A stretch of DNA of 64,000 nucleotides from UBA3824 sp017541145 (GCA_947168365.1 CAMVLO010000011.1:1-64000); one strand, 5' to 3'. Shown: positions 15,225-23,138, numbered from the stretch's first letter. The notes: generated by a model from the sequence alone, not told the origin. Numbers and translations are program-made.

Positions 15225-16190
15225 ATGTCACAAGAAGCACAAAATATCGAACGGAAAAATGAGAAGGATATAACTGCTTATGATATTGAAAGTTATATTT
15301 CTCAGCGTTGGAACTCTCAGCGCAATTATTTCAGCAAAAGTTCGCAGAAAAAACAAAAGTATTTTAATATTTGTCAGATTTTGATAATCGTTTTGAGCGC
15401 GTTATCTGTAACCGTTTTGACAATAGATTTAGATTCGTTGGGCGCACCGAAGTGGTGTTCAAATAAAATAGTCTGCGCAATTCTTTCTTTGGCTGTAATA
15501 GTTGTTTCGGGCATTGATAAATTAAAACAGTACAATGCTGAATGGGTGAAAGATCGCAATACAACGGAAAAACTTAAAAGCGAAATTTGTAAATACAAAT
15601 TCGGTGTTGAGCCATATATCGTTCCAATCAAGCCGGAAGAAAAATCTTCTGAGTTAAAACAACCTGAAGCTCCGACAGCTGAAAAGCCAAAAGCTGATGC
15701 GGTTTCTGACCGTACAAAATTATTGTTGGAAAAACTTAATGCGTTGTCGGAAAAATGCGAAGATGTCGGCGTAAGAAATTCTTACAAGGAAATTAAGAAT
15801 GAAGTTGCGAACTATGTTGCGGGTACTAATGATTATGCTCCAATCAAAGGCGAAATTTCTAAAAAGGATAAAACATTTGTTGAGCGCATTAATACAATCA
15901 TGGATGAATATATTCAACTGTTTGAAACTCAGAATATTTACAGTCGCATAAAAAACGAAATTTGCGATTTTTACACTGATAAAGGAGCTTACAAAGTTGA
16001 AGAAAAGTCAAAACCGAAACCCGAACCGAAACTTATTATTTCTAAAAATGACCGATTGTTTGTAGAGCGAGTTGAAGATATAATTTCAAAAGATGTTGAC
16101 AATTTTGTTGCAACAAAATCAAAACTTTCAAACATCGATGCTCAAATCGACCAATTGATTCAAAGCAAATCCGGTTCAGGTAAAAAATAA
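15225..16190 (+). CDS. DUF4231/SLATT-type two-TM protein with triplicated helical module
   Basis: This 321-residue protein starts with the DUF4231 pattern (RWNSQRNYFSKSSQKKQKYF). Two membrane spans follow (about 50-68 and 81-97), then YNAEWVKDRNTTEKLKSEI. DUF4231 is one of the SLATT families, predicted pore-forming effectors in bacterial conflict systems. The C-terminal part repeats a module three times, near residues 116-180, 188-235 and 240-297. Each copy has K-x-E followed by a helix, an aromatic and a Y, and the later copies end in FVER followed by a helix. Proline- and lysine-rich linkers separate the modules. It is the last gene before a terminator, so the TIR receptor, secreted FGE protein and this gene form one likely unit. 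Both long termini should be cytosolic. Confidence 0.75.
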   Translation: MSQEAQNIERKNEKDITAYDIESYISQRWNSQRNYFSKSSQKKQKYFNICQILIIVLSALSVTVLTIDLDSLGAPKWCSNKIVCAILSLAVIVVSGIDKLKQYNAEWVKDRNTTEKLKSEICKYKFGVEPYIVPIKPEEKSSELKQPEAPTAEKPKADAVSDRTKLLLEKLNALSEKCEDVGVRNSYKEIKNEVANYVAGTNDYAPIKGEISKKDKTFVERINTIMDEYIQLFETQNIYSRIKNEICDFYTDKGAYKVEEKSKPKPEPKLIISKNDRLFVERVEDIISKDVDNFVATKSKLSNIDAQIDQLIQSKSGSGKK

Positions 16191-16224
16191 AAAAAAGCGG
16201 CACCAAACAGTGTCGCTTTTTTTT
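16191..16224 (+). terminator. terminator of the TIR/FGE/SLATT cassette
   Basis: AGCGGCAC pairs with GTGTCGCT (one G-T pair) around a six-base loop, flanked by an A run and an eight-T run. It starts at the stop codon of the DUF4231 gene. The A run means it could also stop transcription coming from the PAS gene side. Confidence 0.85.
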
Positions 16225-16263
16225 ATTTTTTGTTTCCTCCAAAAACTCATTTGACATTTTTTT

Positions 16264-16878
16264 TTATGCTTCCAAATAATTTTCTACAACTGCAAAATTT
16301 TTCGAGCCGTTGGAATCACCCGGCAAAGGAATCAATGTTCGCTTGAAACCAACAACTTTTCCTTTTTCGGTTTTCATTTTTACATAATATGATTGCGCAA
16401 CTTTTGAATTGCGAATTGATTCTTTATCAATATCTTGAGCTGCACCTTCAAAAATATCAAATGTTTTGTTATTCTTACCGAAGATGTCGTAATAAGCTTG
16501 ATTGCACCACGCAATTTTGCCATCTTCACCAACCAAACTCATCGGAAAAACCGTAGAATTGAGGATATAAGCGTATGAATTGCTCTGAAATTTTTGCATC
16601 GCAAGTTGTGTGTTTGATTCTGCGAGCAATTGTTCCAACTGTGCTTGTTTTACTTTGCCGTAATACCATATCACAACGCAACCGACACACGCAATAAAAA
16701 ACAATCCGATACATGCAAATGTCCACGGCAAAAATGTTGAATCTTCTTCTACCGGCATTGCCGACTGAAAATCTTTGTAAAATTCAACATTTCTTATGGT
16801 GTCAAGTCCTTTTTCTTGCGCCCACGCGAAATATGTTTTTGCCAAAGTAAAAATTGAAATCAAAAAAATCTTTTTCAT
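16264..16878 (-). CDS. membrane-bound PAS-domain protein without output domain
   Basis: This 204-residue protein has a signal peptide (IFLISIFTLAKTYFAWA), a short periplasmic stretch and one membrane span (about residues 49-71, FACIGLFFIACVGCVVIWYY). A coiled stretch leads to a PAS domain (YAYILNSTVFPMSLVGEDGKI, then IAWCNQAYYDIFG). No kinase, cyclase or methyl-accepting domain follows. It may pass its signal through protein contact, perhaps to the chemoreceptor-like protein transcribed just upstream, 86 bases away on the same strand. A -7 box (TATTTTTG, minus strand, 16921-16928) suggests its own promoter. The signal sensed is unknown. Confidence 0.75.
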   Translation of the reverse strand: MKKIFLISIFTLAKTYFAWAQEKGLDTIRNVEFYKDFQSAMPVEEDSTFLPWTFACIGLFFIACVGCVVIWYYGKVKQAQLEQLLAESNTQLAMQKFQSNSYAYILNSTVFPMSLVGEDGKIAWCNQAYYDIFGKNNKTFDIFEGAAQDIDKESIRNSKVAQSYYVKMKTEKGKVVGFKRTLIPLPGDSNGSKNFAVVENYLEA

Positions 16879-16920
16879 AATTTGGTTAAAAGTAATTGAA
16901 CTATAAAATTTTTAGCTTGG

Positions 16921-16928
16921 CAAAAATA
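16921..16928 (-). promoter_or_regulatory. -7 element for the PAS protein
   Basis: Minus-strand TATTTTTG matches TAnnTTTG, and GTTG lies about 20 bases upstream as a partial -33. The start codon is about 43 bases downstream. Confidence 0.4.
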
Positions 16929-16964
16929 CATTTTTACAGCTTAAATTACAACTATTTTTTTATT

Positions 16965-18401
16965 TTATAATTTAAAATACTTCAAAATCTCCAGTAAATT
17001 ATCAGATTGTTGTCTAAGGTTTTCTGACTTGTTTGCAACTTTTTCTGAAATCGATACAAATTGTTGAGTATTAGCATCAAAAGTTTGAACCGCACTTGTA
17101 ATTTGGTCACTGCTTGAGGCTTGCTCCTGACACGATGCCGCAATTTCTTGAACCAATGTTGTGGTACGCTCAATTTTTGGCAAAGCATACGACAACGCTT
17201 GTGATGATTGATTTACAACGTTTTGACCTTCCGAACTTACCAAATCAATTTCTTTTGCAGCCTTGGCGCATCTTTCTGCCAATTTCCTTACCTCAGCAGC
17301 TACAACGGCAAAACCTTTACCGTGTTCGCCTGCCCGCGCGGCTTCCACTGCGGCATTAAGAGCTAATATATTTGTTTGAAATGCAATTTCATCAATAATC
17401 GAAATTTTGTTGGCAATTTCTTGCATCGACGTTGTGGTTTTTTGAGCCGTTATGCTATAATCCCGAATTGTTTTAGAAGTTTCTGTTGCGATTTTTTCTG
17501 TCTCGGTAGCATTGTTGGAATTTGTTTGAATTGATGAGGACATCTGTTGGATTCCGAAACTTACTTTTTCTGCTGAAGAAGCTTGCTCAGTTGCCGATGA
17601 ACTCATAATTTGACTTATCTCGTTCATGTCATCGCTGGTTTCCGAAATTTCGTCAGCACAATTTTTTATCTGTCCCACAAACCTTTTTAAATTATCCAAA
17701 AGTTCTATCATTGAGGCATTTAGAGTTGCAATTTCGTCGCTGTTTTTCGATTGTTCAATTTTTAAATTCAAATTACCTTTGGCAAGTATTGAGGCATTTT
17801 TTACAGCCAATTTCAAAGGTGCAATTGAGCGGTGAGAAAAATCGTTGCACGCCAATGCAAGCATAAAAAGCGAAACTGCAATACCTATTAATATCGTTTT
17901 CAAACATGAATTTGTATTATCGTTCAAATTGATGGAATACTCTTTGAAAATCTTGGCGCAAGAAGATTGAACTCTTGCCGCCGTCAACGAAAATTTTTCA
18001 CGCAAATCGGCACCAAGATTTATGTCGATATCAGTATTTACCGAACTATTTTCTACCATTTTTCTCAATTGGTTGTAAGTTTCCAAACAAACATTGTAGT
18101 CCGCTCTGATAGACTCTTCAATCTCTTTATCAATAAGTTTCGTAAATTGATTCATCTTGTCTTGAGCTTTCTCAAAACTGCGTAAAGCATTAGATTTGAA
18201 TTCATTTTTATTTGTATTATAAAATGCCAATACATTTTTAAATGCTTCGTTTACATCCAAAACCGTAGCATCAGCCACCTGCATCACATCTATATATTTA
18301 GTAGTGAGTCTTTCGGAAAAGTCATTTACTTTTTTTACATCGAAAAATACCAATAATAGTGTAATTGCAAGAGGTACAGAAACCATTGCAACGCCAGTCA
18401 T
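16965..18401 (-). CDS. methyl-accepting chemotaxis-type protein (start interrupted by a stop)
   Basis: As read from ATG 18401 it has 478 residues: a membrane span at the very N-terminus, a helical periplasmic bundle and a second span (LKTILIGIAVSLFMLALAC). A HAMP-like region is followed by a long signalling coiled coil with the conserved hairpin tip (IAFQTNILALNAAVEAARAG, then EHGKGFAVVAAEVRKLAE). The frame stays open upstream to ATG 18455, except for a single TAA at 18423-18425. The upstream codons read MAIFLEKQLQ, stop, TSLNFRV. With the stop changed to Lys or Gln this would be a normal chemoreceptor N-terminus with basic residues before the span. So either a nonsense mutation is present, or translation restarts at 18401 without the charged anchor. 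Confidence 0.85.
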   Translation of the reverse strand: MTGVAMVSVPLAITLLLVFFDVKKVNDFSERLTTKYIDVMQVADATVLDVNEAFKNVLAFYNTNKNEFKSNALRSFEKAQDKMNQFTKLIDKEIEESIRADYNVCLETYNQLRKMVENSSVNTDIDINLGADLREKFSLTAARVQSSCAKIFKEYSINLNDNTNSCLKTILIGIAVSLFMLALACNDFSHRSIAPLKLAVKNASILAKGNLNLKIEQSKNSDEIATLNASMIELLDNLKRFVGQIKNCADEISETSDDMNEISQIMSSSATEQASSAEKVSFGIQQMSSSIQTNSNNATETEKIATETSKTIRDYSITAQKTTTSMQEIANKISIIDEIAFQTNILALNAAVEAARAGEHGKGFAVVAAEVRKLAERCAKAAKEIDLVSSEGQNVVNQSSQALSYALPKIERTTTLVQEIAASCQEQASSSDQITSAVQTFDANTQQFVSISEKVANKSENLRQQSDNLLEILKYFKL

Positions 18402-18530
18402 TACTCGGAAATTCAGACTGGTTTACTGTAATTGCTTTTCAAGAAATATTGCCATAAATACTAAATTTTTAGTTTAATTTTCAGTTAGTTGCTACAAAAA
18501 ATGATGTATTTTTGAGAAATGTTTTTTTTA

Positions 18531-18563
18531 AAAAGAAGCCGGTATTTTCAACCGGCCTCTTTC
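18531..18563 (-). terminator. leftward terminator of a small transcription unit
   Basis: On the minus strand GCCGGT pairs with ACCGGC around a short loop, with flanking GAAGAG-type pairs, and is followed by CTTCTTTTT. It sits between the chemoreceptor start and a minus-strand -7 box. It therefore ends a short RNA, or acts as an attenuator before the chemoreceptor. Confidence 0.6.
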
Positions 18564-18653
18564 AGGAAAATTTAAAATTATGAGAACATCATGTTCTTCA
18601 GTTTTTTGAGATATATAGTTTTAATTTTAAGTCGCTCTTCGTTTGTTTTTTCA
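18535..18653 (-). ncRNA. candidate small RNA or tiny peptide gene
   Basis: A perfect minus-strand -7 box (TAAATTTG, 18659-18666) predicts a start near 18652, and a good terminator follows at 18563-18531, giving about 118 bases. Inside is a palindrome GAACATGATGTTC. The ATG near 18654 opens an 18-codon frame (MKKQTKSDLKLKLYISKN). One extra A in the ATGAAAAAAC run would instead give a 25-codon peptide ending KKLKNMMFS. No protein family is recognised. It could be a regulatory RNA, a leaderless peptide or a leader of the chemoreceptor gene. Confidence 0.4.
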
Positions 18654-18658
18654 TGTTA

Positions 18659-18666
18659 CAAATTTA
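18659..18666 (-). promoter_or_regulatory. -7 element of the small transcription unit
   Basis: Minus-strand TAAATTTG, an exact match to TAnnTTTG. A clear -33 box is not seen at 19 bases. Confidence 0.45.
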
Positions 18667-18866
18667 TGAATACAGTTGCAGAAATTAATCATTCATTTTA
18701 TTCATTTTACAATTTATTGTATTACTGAATTTTACAACGATAAAAAATGTAAAAACCGCCTTGACAGGATACAATGAATAAAAAAAGTCAAAAAAAAGCT
18801 AAACAACTAACAATCAATGTTATAACAAAAAAATCAAAAAAAATATCAAATTTTTTGATTAGAAAT

Positions 18867-18897
18867 TTTGGTAAATCAGGAAAAAGTTATAATTTTG
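18867..18897 (+). promoter_or_regulatory. ribosomal operon promoter
   Basis: TTTG at 18867-18870, a 19-base spacer and TAATTTTG at 18890-18897 match the Bacteroidetes consensus exactly. The rpsF start codon is 42 bases downstream. The rest of the gap from 18667 holds only AT-rich sequence. Confidence 0.75.
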
Positions 18898-18939
18898 CAC
18901 CGAAATTTTTAAAACACAAAATTTAATATAATTAATTTT

Positions 18940-19335
18940 ATGCAAAAACAATACGAAGCCGTTTTCATTATGACTCCCGTTTTGTCTGAACAGCAGATGA
19001 AGGAAGCGGTGGATAAATTTAAAGCAGTTCTAACTAACGGCGGAGCTGAAATTGTCCACGAAGAAAATTGGGGATTGAAGAAACTTGCATATCCTGTACA
19101 ACACAAGAGCACAGGATTTTATCAACTTCTCCAATTCAAAGCAGATCCTACTTTGATCCTCAAATTTGAAACCGAATTGAAACGTGATGAAAGAATCATC
19201 CGTTGGTTGACAATTGCATTGGATAAGGATGCTCTCGCATACGCAGAAAAACGTATTGCAAAAAGAAATGGTCAGGCTCAAGCTGAACCTGAAAAAGTTA
19301 ACGTTAGTGAAAACACAGTAAATAAGGAGGATTAA
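18940..19335 (+). CDS. rpsF: 30S ribosomal protein S6
   Basis: This 131-residue protein starts with MQKQYEAVFIMTPVLSE and has the S6 fold motifs NWGLKKLAYPVQHKSTGFY and DERIIRWL. S6 binds 16S rRNA in the platform together with S18, whose gene follows after two bases. The C-terminal tail from about residue 105 (Q-, E- and N-rich) is an extension common in this phylum. It is the first gene of the conserved rpsF-rpsR-rplI operon. Its last codons contain the unusually strong Shine-Dalgarno site for rpsR. Confidence 0.95.
   Translation: MQKQYEAVFIMTPVLSEQQMKEAVDKFKAVLTNGGAEIVHEENWGLKKLAYPVQHKSTGFYQLLQFKADPTLILKFETELKRDERIIRWLTIALDKDALAYAEKRIAKRNGQAQAEPEKVNVSENTVNKED
19324..19330 (+). promoter_or_regulatory. 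strong Shine-Dalgarno site for rpsR
   Basis: AAGGAGG lies seven bases before the rpsR ATG, inside the end of rpsF. This is unusual in Bacteroidetes, where most genes lack such sites. It suggests that S18 translation is tuned separately from S6. Confidence 0.6.
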
Positions 19336-19337
19336 TC

Positions 19338-19607
19338 ATGTCAGCAGAACAAGGCGAAATCAGATACTTAACTCCACCTTCAGTAGAGATTAAAAAGAAA
19401 AAATATTGCCGCTTCAAGAAAAACGGTATCAAATACATCGATTACAAAGATCCTGAATTCTTGAAAAAATTCTTGAACGAACAAGGTAAGATTCTTCCAA
19501 GAAGAATCACAGGAACTTCTTTGAAATTCCAGAGAAAATTGTCAGTAGCTATCAAACGTGCACGTCATCTTGCATTGCTACCTTACGTAACCGATTTGTT
19601 GAAATAA
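19338..19607 (+). CDS. rpsR: 30S ribosomal protein S18
   Basis: This 89-residue protein has the S18 core: YCRFKKNGIKYIDYKD, then LPRRITGTSLKFQRKLSVAI and RARHLALLPYV. It has a Bacteroidetes-type N-terminal extension (MSAEQGEIRYLTPPSVE). It forms the S6-S18 heterodimer on the small subunit. It sits between rpsF and rplI with short gaps. CxxC zinc ligands are not present, so this is a zinc-free form. Confidence 0.95.
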   Translation: MSAEQGEIRYLTPPSVEIKKKKYCRFKKNGIKYIDYKDPEFLKKFLNEQGKILPRRITGTSLKFQRKLSVAIKRARHLALLPYVTDLLK

Positions 19608-19625
19608 TAAAAAACTATCTGAACA

Positions 19626-20075
19626 ATGGAAATTATATTGAAACAAGATATCGCAAACCTCGGCTCTAAGGATGACATCGTAACAGTAAAACCTGGTTAC
19701 GCAAACAACTACCTTATTCCTCAAGGTTTTGCAACTGTTGCTACAGAATCTGCTAAGAAAGTACTTGCAGAAAACAAAAAGCAACAAGCTCACAAAGAAG
19801 AAAAACTTCGTAACGACGCTACCGAAAAGGCTAAACTTATTGAAAATAAGGAAATCAAAATCGGTGCTAAAACTTCTACAACAGGTAAAATCTTCGGTTC
19901 TGTTAACACAATTCAGATCGCTGAAGCTCTTGCTAAGAAAGGTATCGAAGTTGACAGAAAAGCAATTACAATTCAAGACGAAGCTAATATCAAGGAAGTT
20001 GGTAAGTACAAAGCTACTATCAAACTTTACAAAGATATCAAAGCAAACATCGAATTTGAAGTTGTAGCTGAATAA
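19626..20075 (+). CDS. rplI: 50S ribosomal protein L9
   Basis: This 149-residue protein has the L9 N-terminal signature (MEIILKQDIANLGSKDDIVTV, then PGYANNYLIPQGFA). A long connecting helix rich in K and E is followed by the C-terminal rRNA-binding domain (KIFGSVNTIQIAEALAKKGI). Length is standard. It closes the operon and is followed by a terminator. Confidence 0.95.
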   Translation: MEIILKQDIANLGSKDDIVTVKPGYANNYLIPQGFATVATESAKKVLAENKKQQAHKEEKLRNDATEKAKLIENKEIKIGAKTSTTGKIFGSVNTIQIAEALAKKGIEVDRKAITIQDEANIKEVGKYKATIKLYKDIKANIEFEVVAE

Positions 20076-20097
20076 AAAATTTAGCTTTTAGATATTG

Positions 20098-20130
20098 CCG
20101 GATTACTCTCGTAGTAGTCCGGTTTTTTTA
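20098..20130 (+). terminator. rpsF-rpsR-rplI terminator
   Basis: CCGGATTACT pairs with AGTAGTCCGG (one G-T pair) around a five-base loop, followed by seven T. Confidence 0.9.
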
Positions 20131-20214
20131 TACTTTTATATTTTAACATCTTTTTATCTCAAAAATCAAAAATTAATGTTTTACATTTTTTCACCTTATA
20201 AAATCAACATAGAC

Positions 20215-20391
20215 AAATCATTCTTACTAAAATAAAATCAACAAGTTGCTTAATTCAACTAATAAGTTACTCTGCAAGATTTAGTTAAATTTGCAAAACT
20301 TCAATTTTGTAAAAAATGATGCTTATTAGAACAAAGACAATATATTAGTATAATTTGTTTAAATTGGTGATAAAAAAATCACTTCAAAAAA
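20215..20391. repeat. degenerate intergenic repeat, copy B, with embedded -7 box
   Basis: It shares ordered blocks with 843-985: AATCATTCTTA, CTGCAA-ATTTAGTTAAATTTG, CAAAACTTCAATTTTGT, AAAATGATG and TTGGTGATAAAA. TAAATTTG at 20286-20293 is an exact -7 consensus, so the repeat may carry a promoter. A third partial match to the last block lies near 25700-25735. The gap from 20131 to 20493 holds nothing else that I can support. Confidence 0.5.
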
Positions 20392-20493
20392 TGATGCTTT
20401 TTTTAACTTTTATTTACATCCTGAAAATTAAACCGTCTTTTAGAATTGAAGTCCAATAATCGTAAAAAATAACAAATTATAACTTTACTAATT

Positions 20494-21033
20494 ATGATGA
20501 AAAAAATTATTCTTATGGCAATTGCATCGTTGATGACTTTTGGAGCGATTGACGCAAACGCTCAGAAAAATCACAAGGACAAATTCGGTTCTGAACTCGG
20601 ACTTACTGAAGCTCAGAAAACTCAAATTGAGAAAATTAATCTTCAAGAACAAAAAGATTTGATGCCGATTAACAATCAAATCCGTGAGAAAAAAGCTCAT
20701 TTGAATTCATTGCGTACCGCTGAAAAACCGAACTTGAACGAGATTAACGCAACAGTGGAAGAAATTGGTAAGCTCAGAATCGAAAGAGACAAGATTGAAG
20801 AAAGTAATTATCAAGAAATCAGGAAGTTGCTTACCGAAGAACAACGTTTGAAATTGGATTCAAAATCCGGTAACAACGGTGAATTTGGCGAAAAAATAGG
20901 ACATTTTGGCGGTCATTACGGACGTGAAGGCGGTCACGGTATAGGTCCGAATGCTGAAGGTCACAGCGGAAAACATGGTAACGGTCACCATGGCAGCAAC
21001 GACAAGTGCAATAAATGCGACACCAAAAAATAA
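20494..21033 (+). CDS. Spy/CpxP-like periplasmic protein with His/Cys tail
   Basis: This 179-residue protein has a signal peptide (IILMAIASLMTFGAIDANA) followed by a helical LTxxQ-type domain. One LTEAQKTQIEKI motif lies near residue 38 and a second, LTEEQRLKL, near 114. Such proteins are ATP-independent chaperones or metal-stress sensors in the periplasm. The C-terminal 50 residues are very rich in His and Gly and end with CNKCDTKK, which looks metal-binding, as in CnrX/ZraP relatives. An alternative start one codon later is possible. It stands alone with its own terminator. The metal role is inference. Confidence 0.75.
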   Translation: MMKKIILMAIASLMTFGAIDANAQKNHKDKFGSELGLTEAQKTQIEKINLQEQKDLMPINNQIREKKAHLNSLRTAEKPNLNEINATVEEIGKLRIERDKIEESNYQEIRKLLTEEQRLKLDSKSGNNGEFGEKIGHFGGHYGREGGHGIGPNAEGHSGKHGNGHHGSNDKCNKCDTKK

Positions 21034-21060
21034 TCAGAATATCCCGAAATTTCCATATCA

Positions 21061-21098
21061 GGCTGACATTGTTTTTTTGAACATGTCGGCCTTTTTTA
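21061..21098 (+). terminator. terminator of the Spy-like gene
   Basis: GGCTGACAT pairs with ATGTCGGCC and is followed by six T. Confidence 0.85.
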
Positions 21099-21337
21099 TG
21101 CTATTTTGTTAACTCAGCGACTATAAACTAACACGTGTTTAATCGTTTAAATCCCAGAAAATCAGCCTATTATATTTCTCTCTAAAAAAAAAAGCAAAAA
21201 AAAGTGAAATTAATTTGCGAGTATTGTAAAAATATTTCTAAATTAGCAACGGATTACGAAAACATATAAATAGTAAAAGATCCAGTTTATCAATAATTTA
21301 TATTTTAATTGAAGTATAACCAAAAACACAAACAGTT

Positions 21338-23068
21338 ATGGCAGTAGATGCACAGATTGTCGAAAGAGCCAAAGAATGGCTCGGTGATATGTTTGACGAG
21401 AACACTAGAAAACAGGTACAGAACCTGCTTGACAACGACGAAAAAGAGCTTGTAGAAAGCTTTTATAAGAGCCTGGAGTTTGGTACAGGCGGGATGCGCG
21501 GCATTATGGGCGTTGGAACCAACCGAATGAACATCTACACAGTTGGTATGGCTACACAAGGCTTGGCTAACTATCTTAACAAAACTTTTGCCGGTCAGGA
21601 AATTAAAGTGGCAATTGCTCACGACAGCAGAAACAACAGCGATTTGTTTGCAAAAACTTGTGCTGACATTTTCTCTGCCAACGGTATTAAAGCATATCTG
21701 TTTGATGCTTTGAGACCTACTCCGGAACTTTCTTTCGCAGTTCGTCAGCTTGGATGCAAGAGCGGCGTTATGATTACTGCTTCTCACAATCCTAAAGAAT
21801 ACAACGGCTACAAGGCTTATTGGTCTGACGGTGCGCAAGTAATTGCTCCTCACGATATTAACATTGTAAAAGAAGCTGCCGCTGTAAAAGTTTCTGACGT
21901 AAAATTCAAAGGTAATCCGGATTTAATTGAAATTCTTGGTCAAGATTTCGATCAGATTTATCTCGAAAAGGTTAAATCGCTTACTCTCAGTCAAGAAGAT
22001 ATCAACAAACACAAGGATATCAAAATCGTTTATACTCCAATTCACGGTACAGGCGTAAGATTAGTACCTGAAATCCTCAAACAAAAAGGTTTTGAAAACA
22101 TCTTTACCGTTGCTGAACAAAATATTCCGGACGGCAACTTCCCGACAGTAATTTCTCCTAACCCGGAAAATGCTGAGGCTTTGACACTTGCTATCAAATT
22201 GGCTGAAGAAAAAGGTGCTGATTTGGTAATGGCTTCCGACCCTGATGCCGACCGCGTTGGTATCGCTGTTCGCAACGACAAAAACGAGTTTGTTCTCATG
22301 AACGGTAACCAAACCGCTTCTATTCTTACTTATTATCTTTTAACTAAATGGAAAGAAAACGGTAAGCTCGACGGTAAACAATATATTGTAAAAACTATCG
22401 TAACTACAGAACTTCTCAAGGCAATGGCTGACAAGTTTAATGTAAAAGCATACGACGTTCTTACAGGTTTTAAATTTATCGCTGACATCATCGGTAAAAA
22501 CGAAGGCAAAACCACATTTATCGGCGGTGGTGAAGAAAGTTACGGCTATCTCGCCGGCGAATTTGTAAGAGACAAAGATGCTGTAATTGCTTGCTCGCTT
22601 ATCGCTGAAGCTGCTGCTTGGGCTGCTGAAAAAGGCAAAACGATGTATCAGTTGTTAACTGATATTTATGCTCAGTTCGGCTACTATCAAGAGGCTTTGG
22701 TAAATGTTGTAAAAGAAGGTAAATCAGGTGCTGAAGAAATTCAGACTATGATGGACAACTATCGTAATGATCCTCCGGCAGTTATCAACGACAGCAATGT
22801 TGTGATGATTAAAGATTATCTCACACAAAAGGCTTCTAACATCGTTGACGGAACCGATGAATCAATCGATTTGCCAAAGAGCAACGTGCTTCAGTTCTTC
22901 CTCGAAGACGGTACAAAAATTTCGGTACGTCCTTCAGGTACAGAACCTAAGATTAAATTCTATTTCGGCGTAAAAGAAGGTTTGAAAGATATCGCTCAAC
23001 TCGATAAAACTAAAGAATCTGCTTTGGCTAAAATCGAAGCAATCAAAAAAGCAATGAAATTAGTTTAA
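21338..23068 (+). CDS. alpha-D-phosphohexomutase (phosphoglucomutase type)
   Basis: This 576-residue enzyme has the four phosphohexomutase signatures in order: the phosphoserine loop ITASHNPKEYNGYK near residue 147, the Mg-binding DPDADRVG near 305, the sugar-binding GGEESYGY near 390, and the phosphate-binding RPSGTEPKIKFY near 530. It interconverts hexose 1- and 6-phosphates, probably glucose or mannose. The long form fits the PGM2-like bacterial family. It is a single gene, with about 240 bases of AT-rich DNA before it and a terminator after it. Another mutase gene of the shorter class occurs at 31282, next to galK. Confidence 0.9.
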   Translation: MAVDAQIVERAKEWLGDMFDENTRKQVQNLLDNDEKELVESFYKSLEFGTGGMRGIMGVGTNRMNIYTVGMATQGLANYLNKTFAGQEIKVAIAHDSRNNSDLFAKTCADIFSANGIKAYLFDALRPTPELSFAVRQLGCKSGVMITASHNPKEYNGYKAYWSDGAQVIAPHDINIVKEAAAVKVSDVKFKGNPDLIEILGQDFDQIYLEKVKSLTLSQEDINKHKDIKIVYTPIHGTGVRLVPEILKQKGFENIFTVAEQNIPDGNFPTVISPNPENAEALTLAIKLAEEKGADLVMASDPDADRVGIAVRNDKNEFVLMNGNQTASILTYYLLTKWKENGKLDGKQYIVKTIVTTELLKAMADKFNVKAYDVLTGFKFIADIIGKNEGKTTFIGGGEESYGYLAGEFVRDKDAVIACSLIAEAAAWAAEKGKTMYQLLTDIYAQFGYYQEALVNVVKEGKSGAEEIQTMMDNYRNDPPAVINDSNVVMIKDYLTQKASNIVDGTDESIDLPKSNVLQFFLEDGTKISVRPSGTEPKIKFYFGVKEGLKDIAQLDKTKESALAKIEAIKKAMKLV

Positions 23069-23100
23069 TATTAGACATAATATCAATTAATTATTTAAAA

Positions 23101-23138
23101 AGCCGTTGTGAACTTATAAAATTTGCAACGGCTTTTTT
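23101..23138 (+). terminator. terminator after the phosphohexomutase
   Basis: AGCCGTTG pairs with CAACGGCT around a 17-base loop, followed by six T. It also shows that the mannanase-like gene starts at ATG 23162 rather than at 23123, which lies inside this hairpin. Confidence 0.8.
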
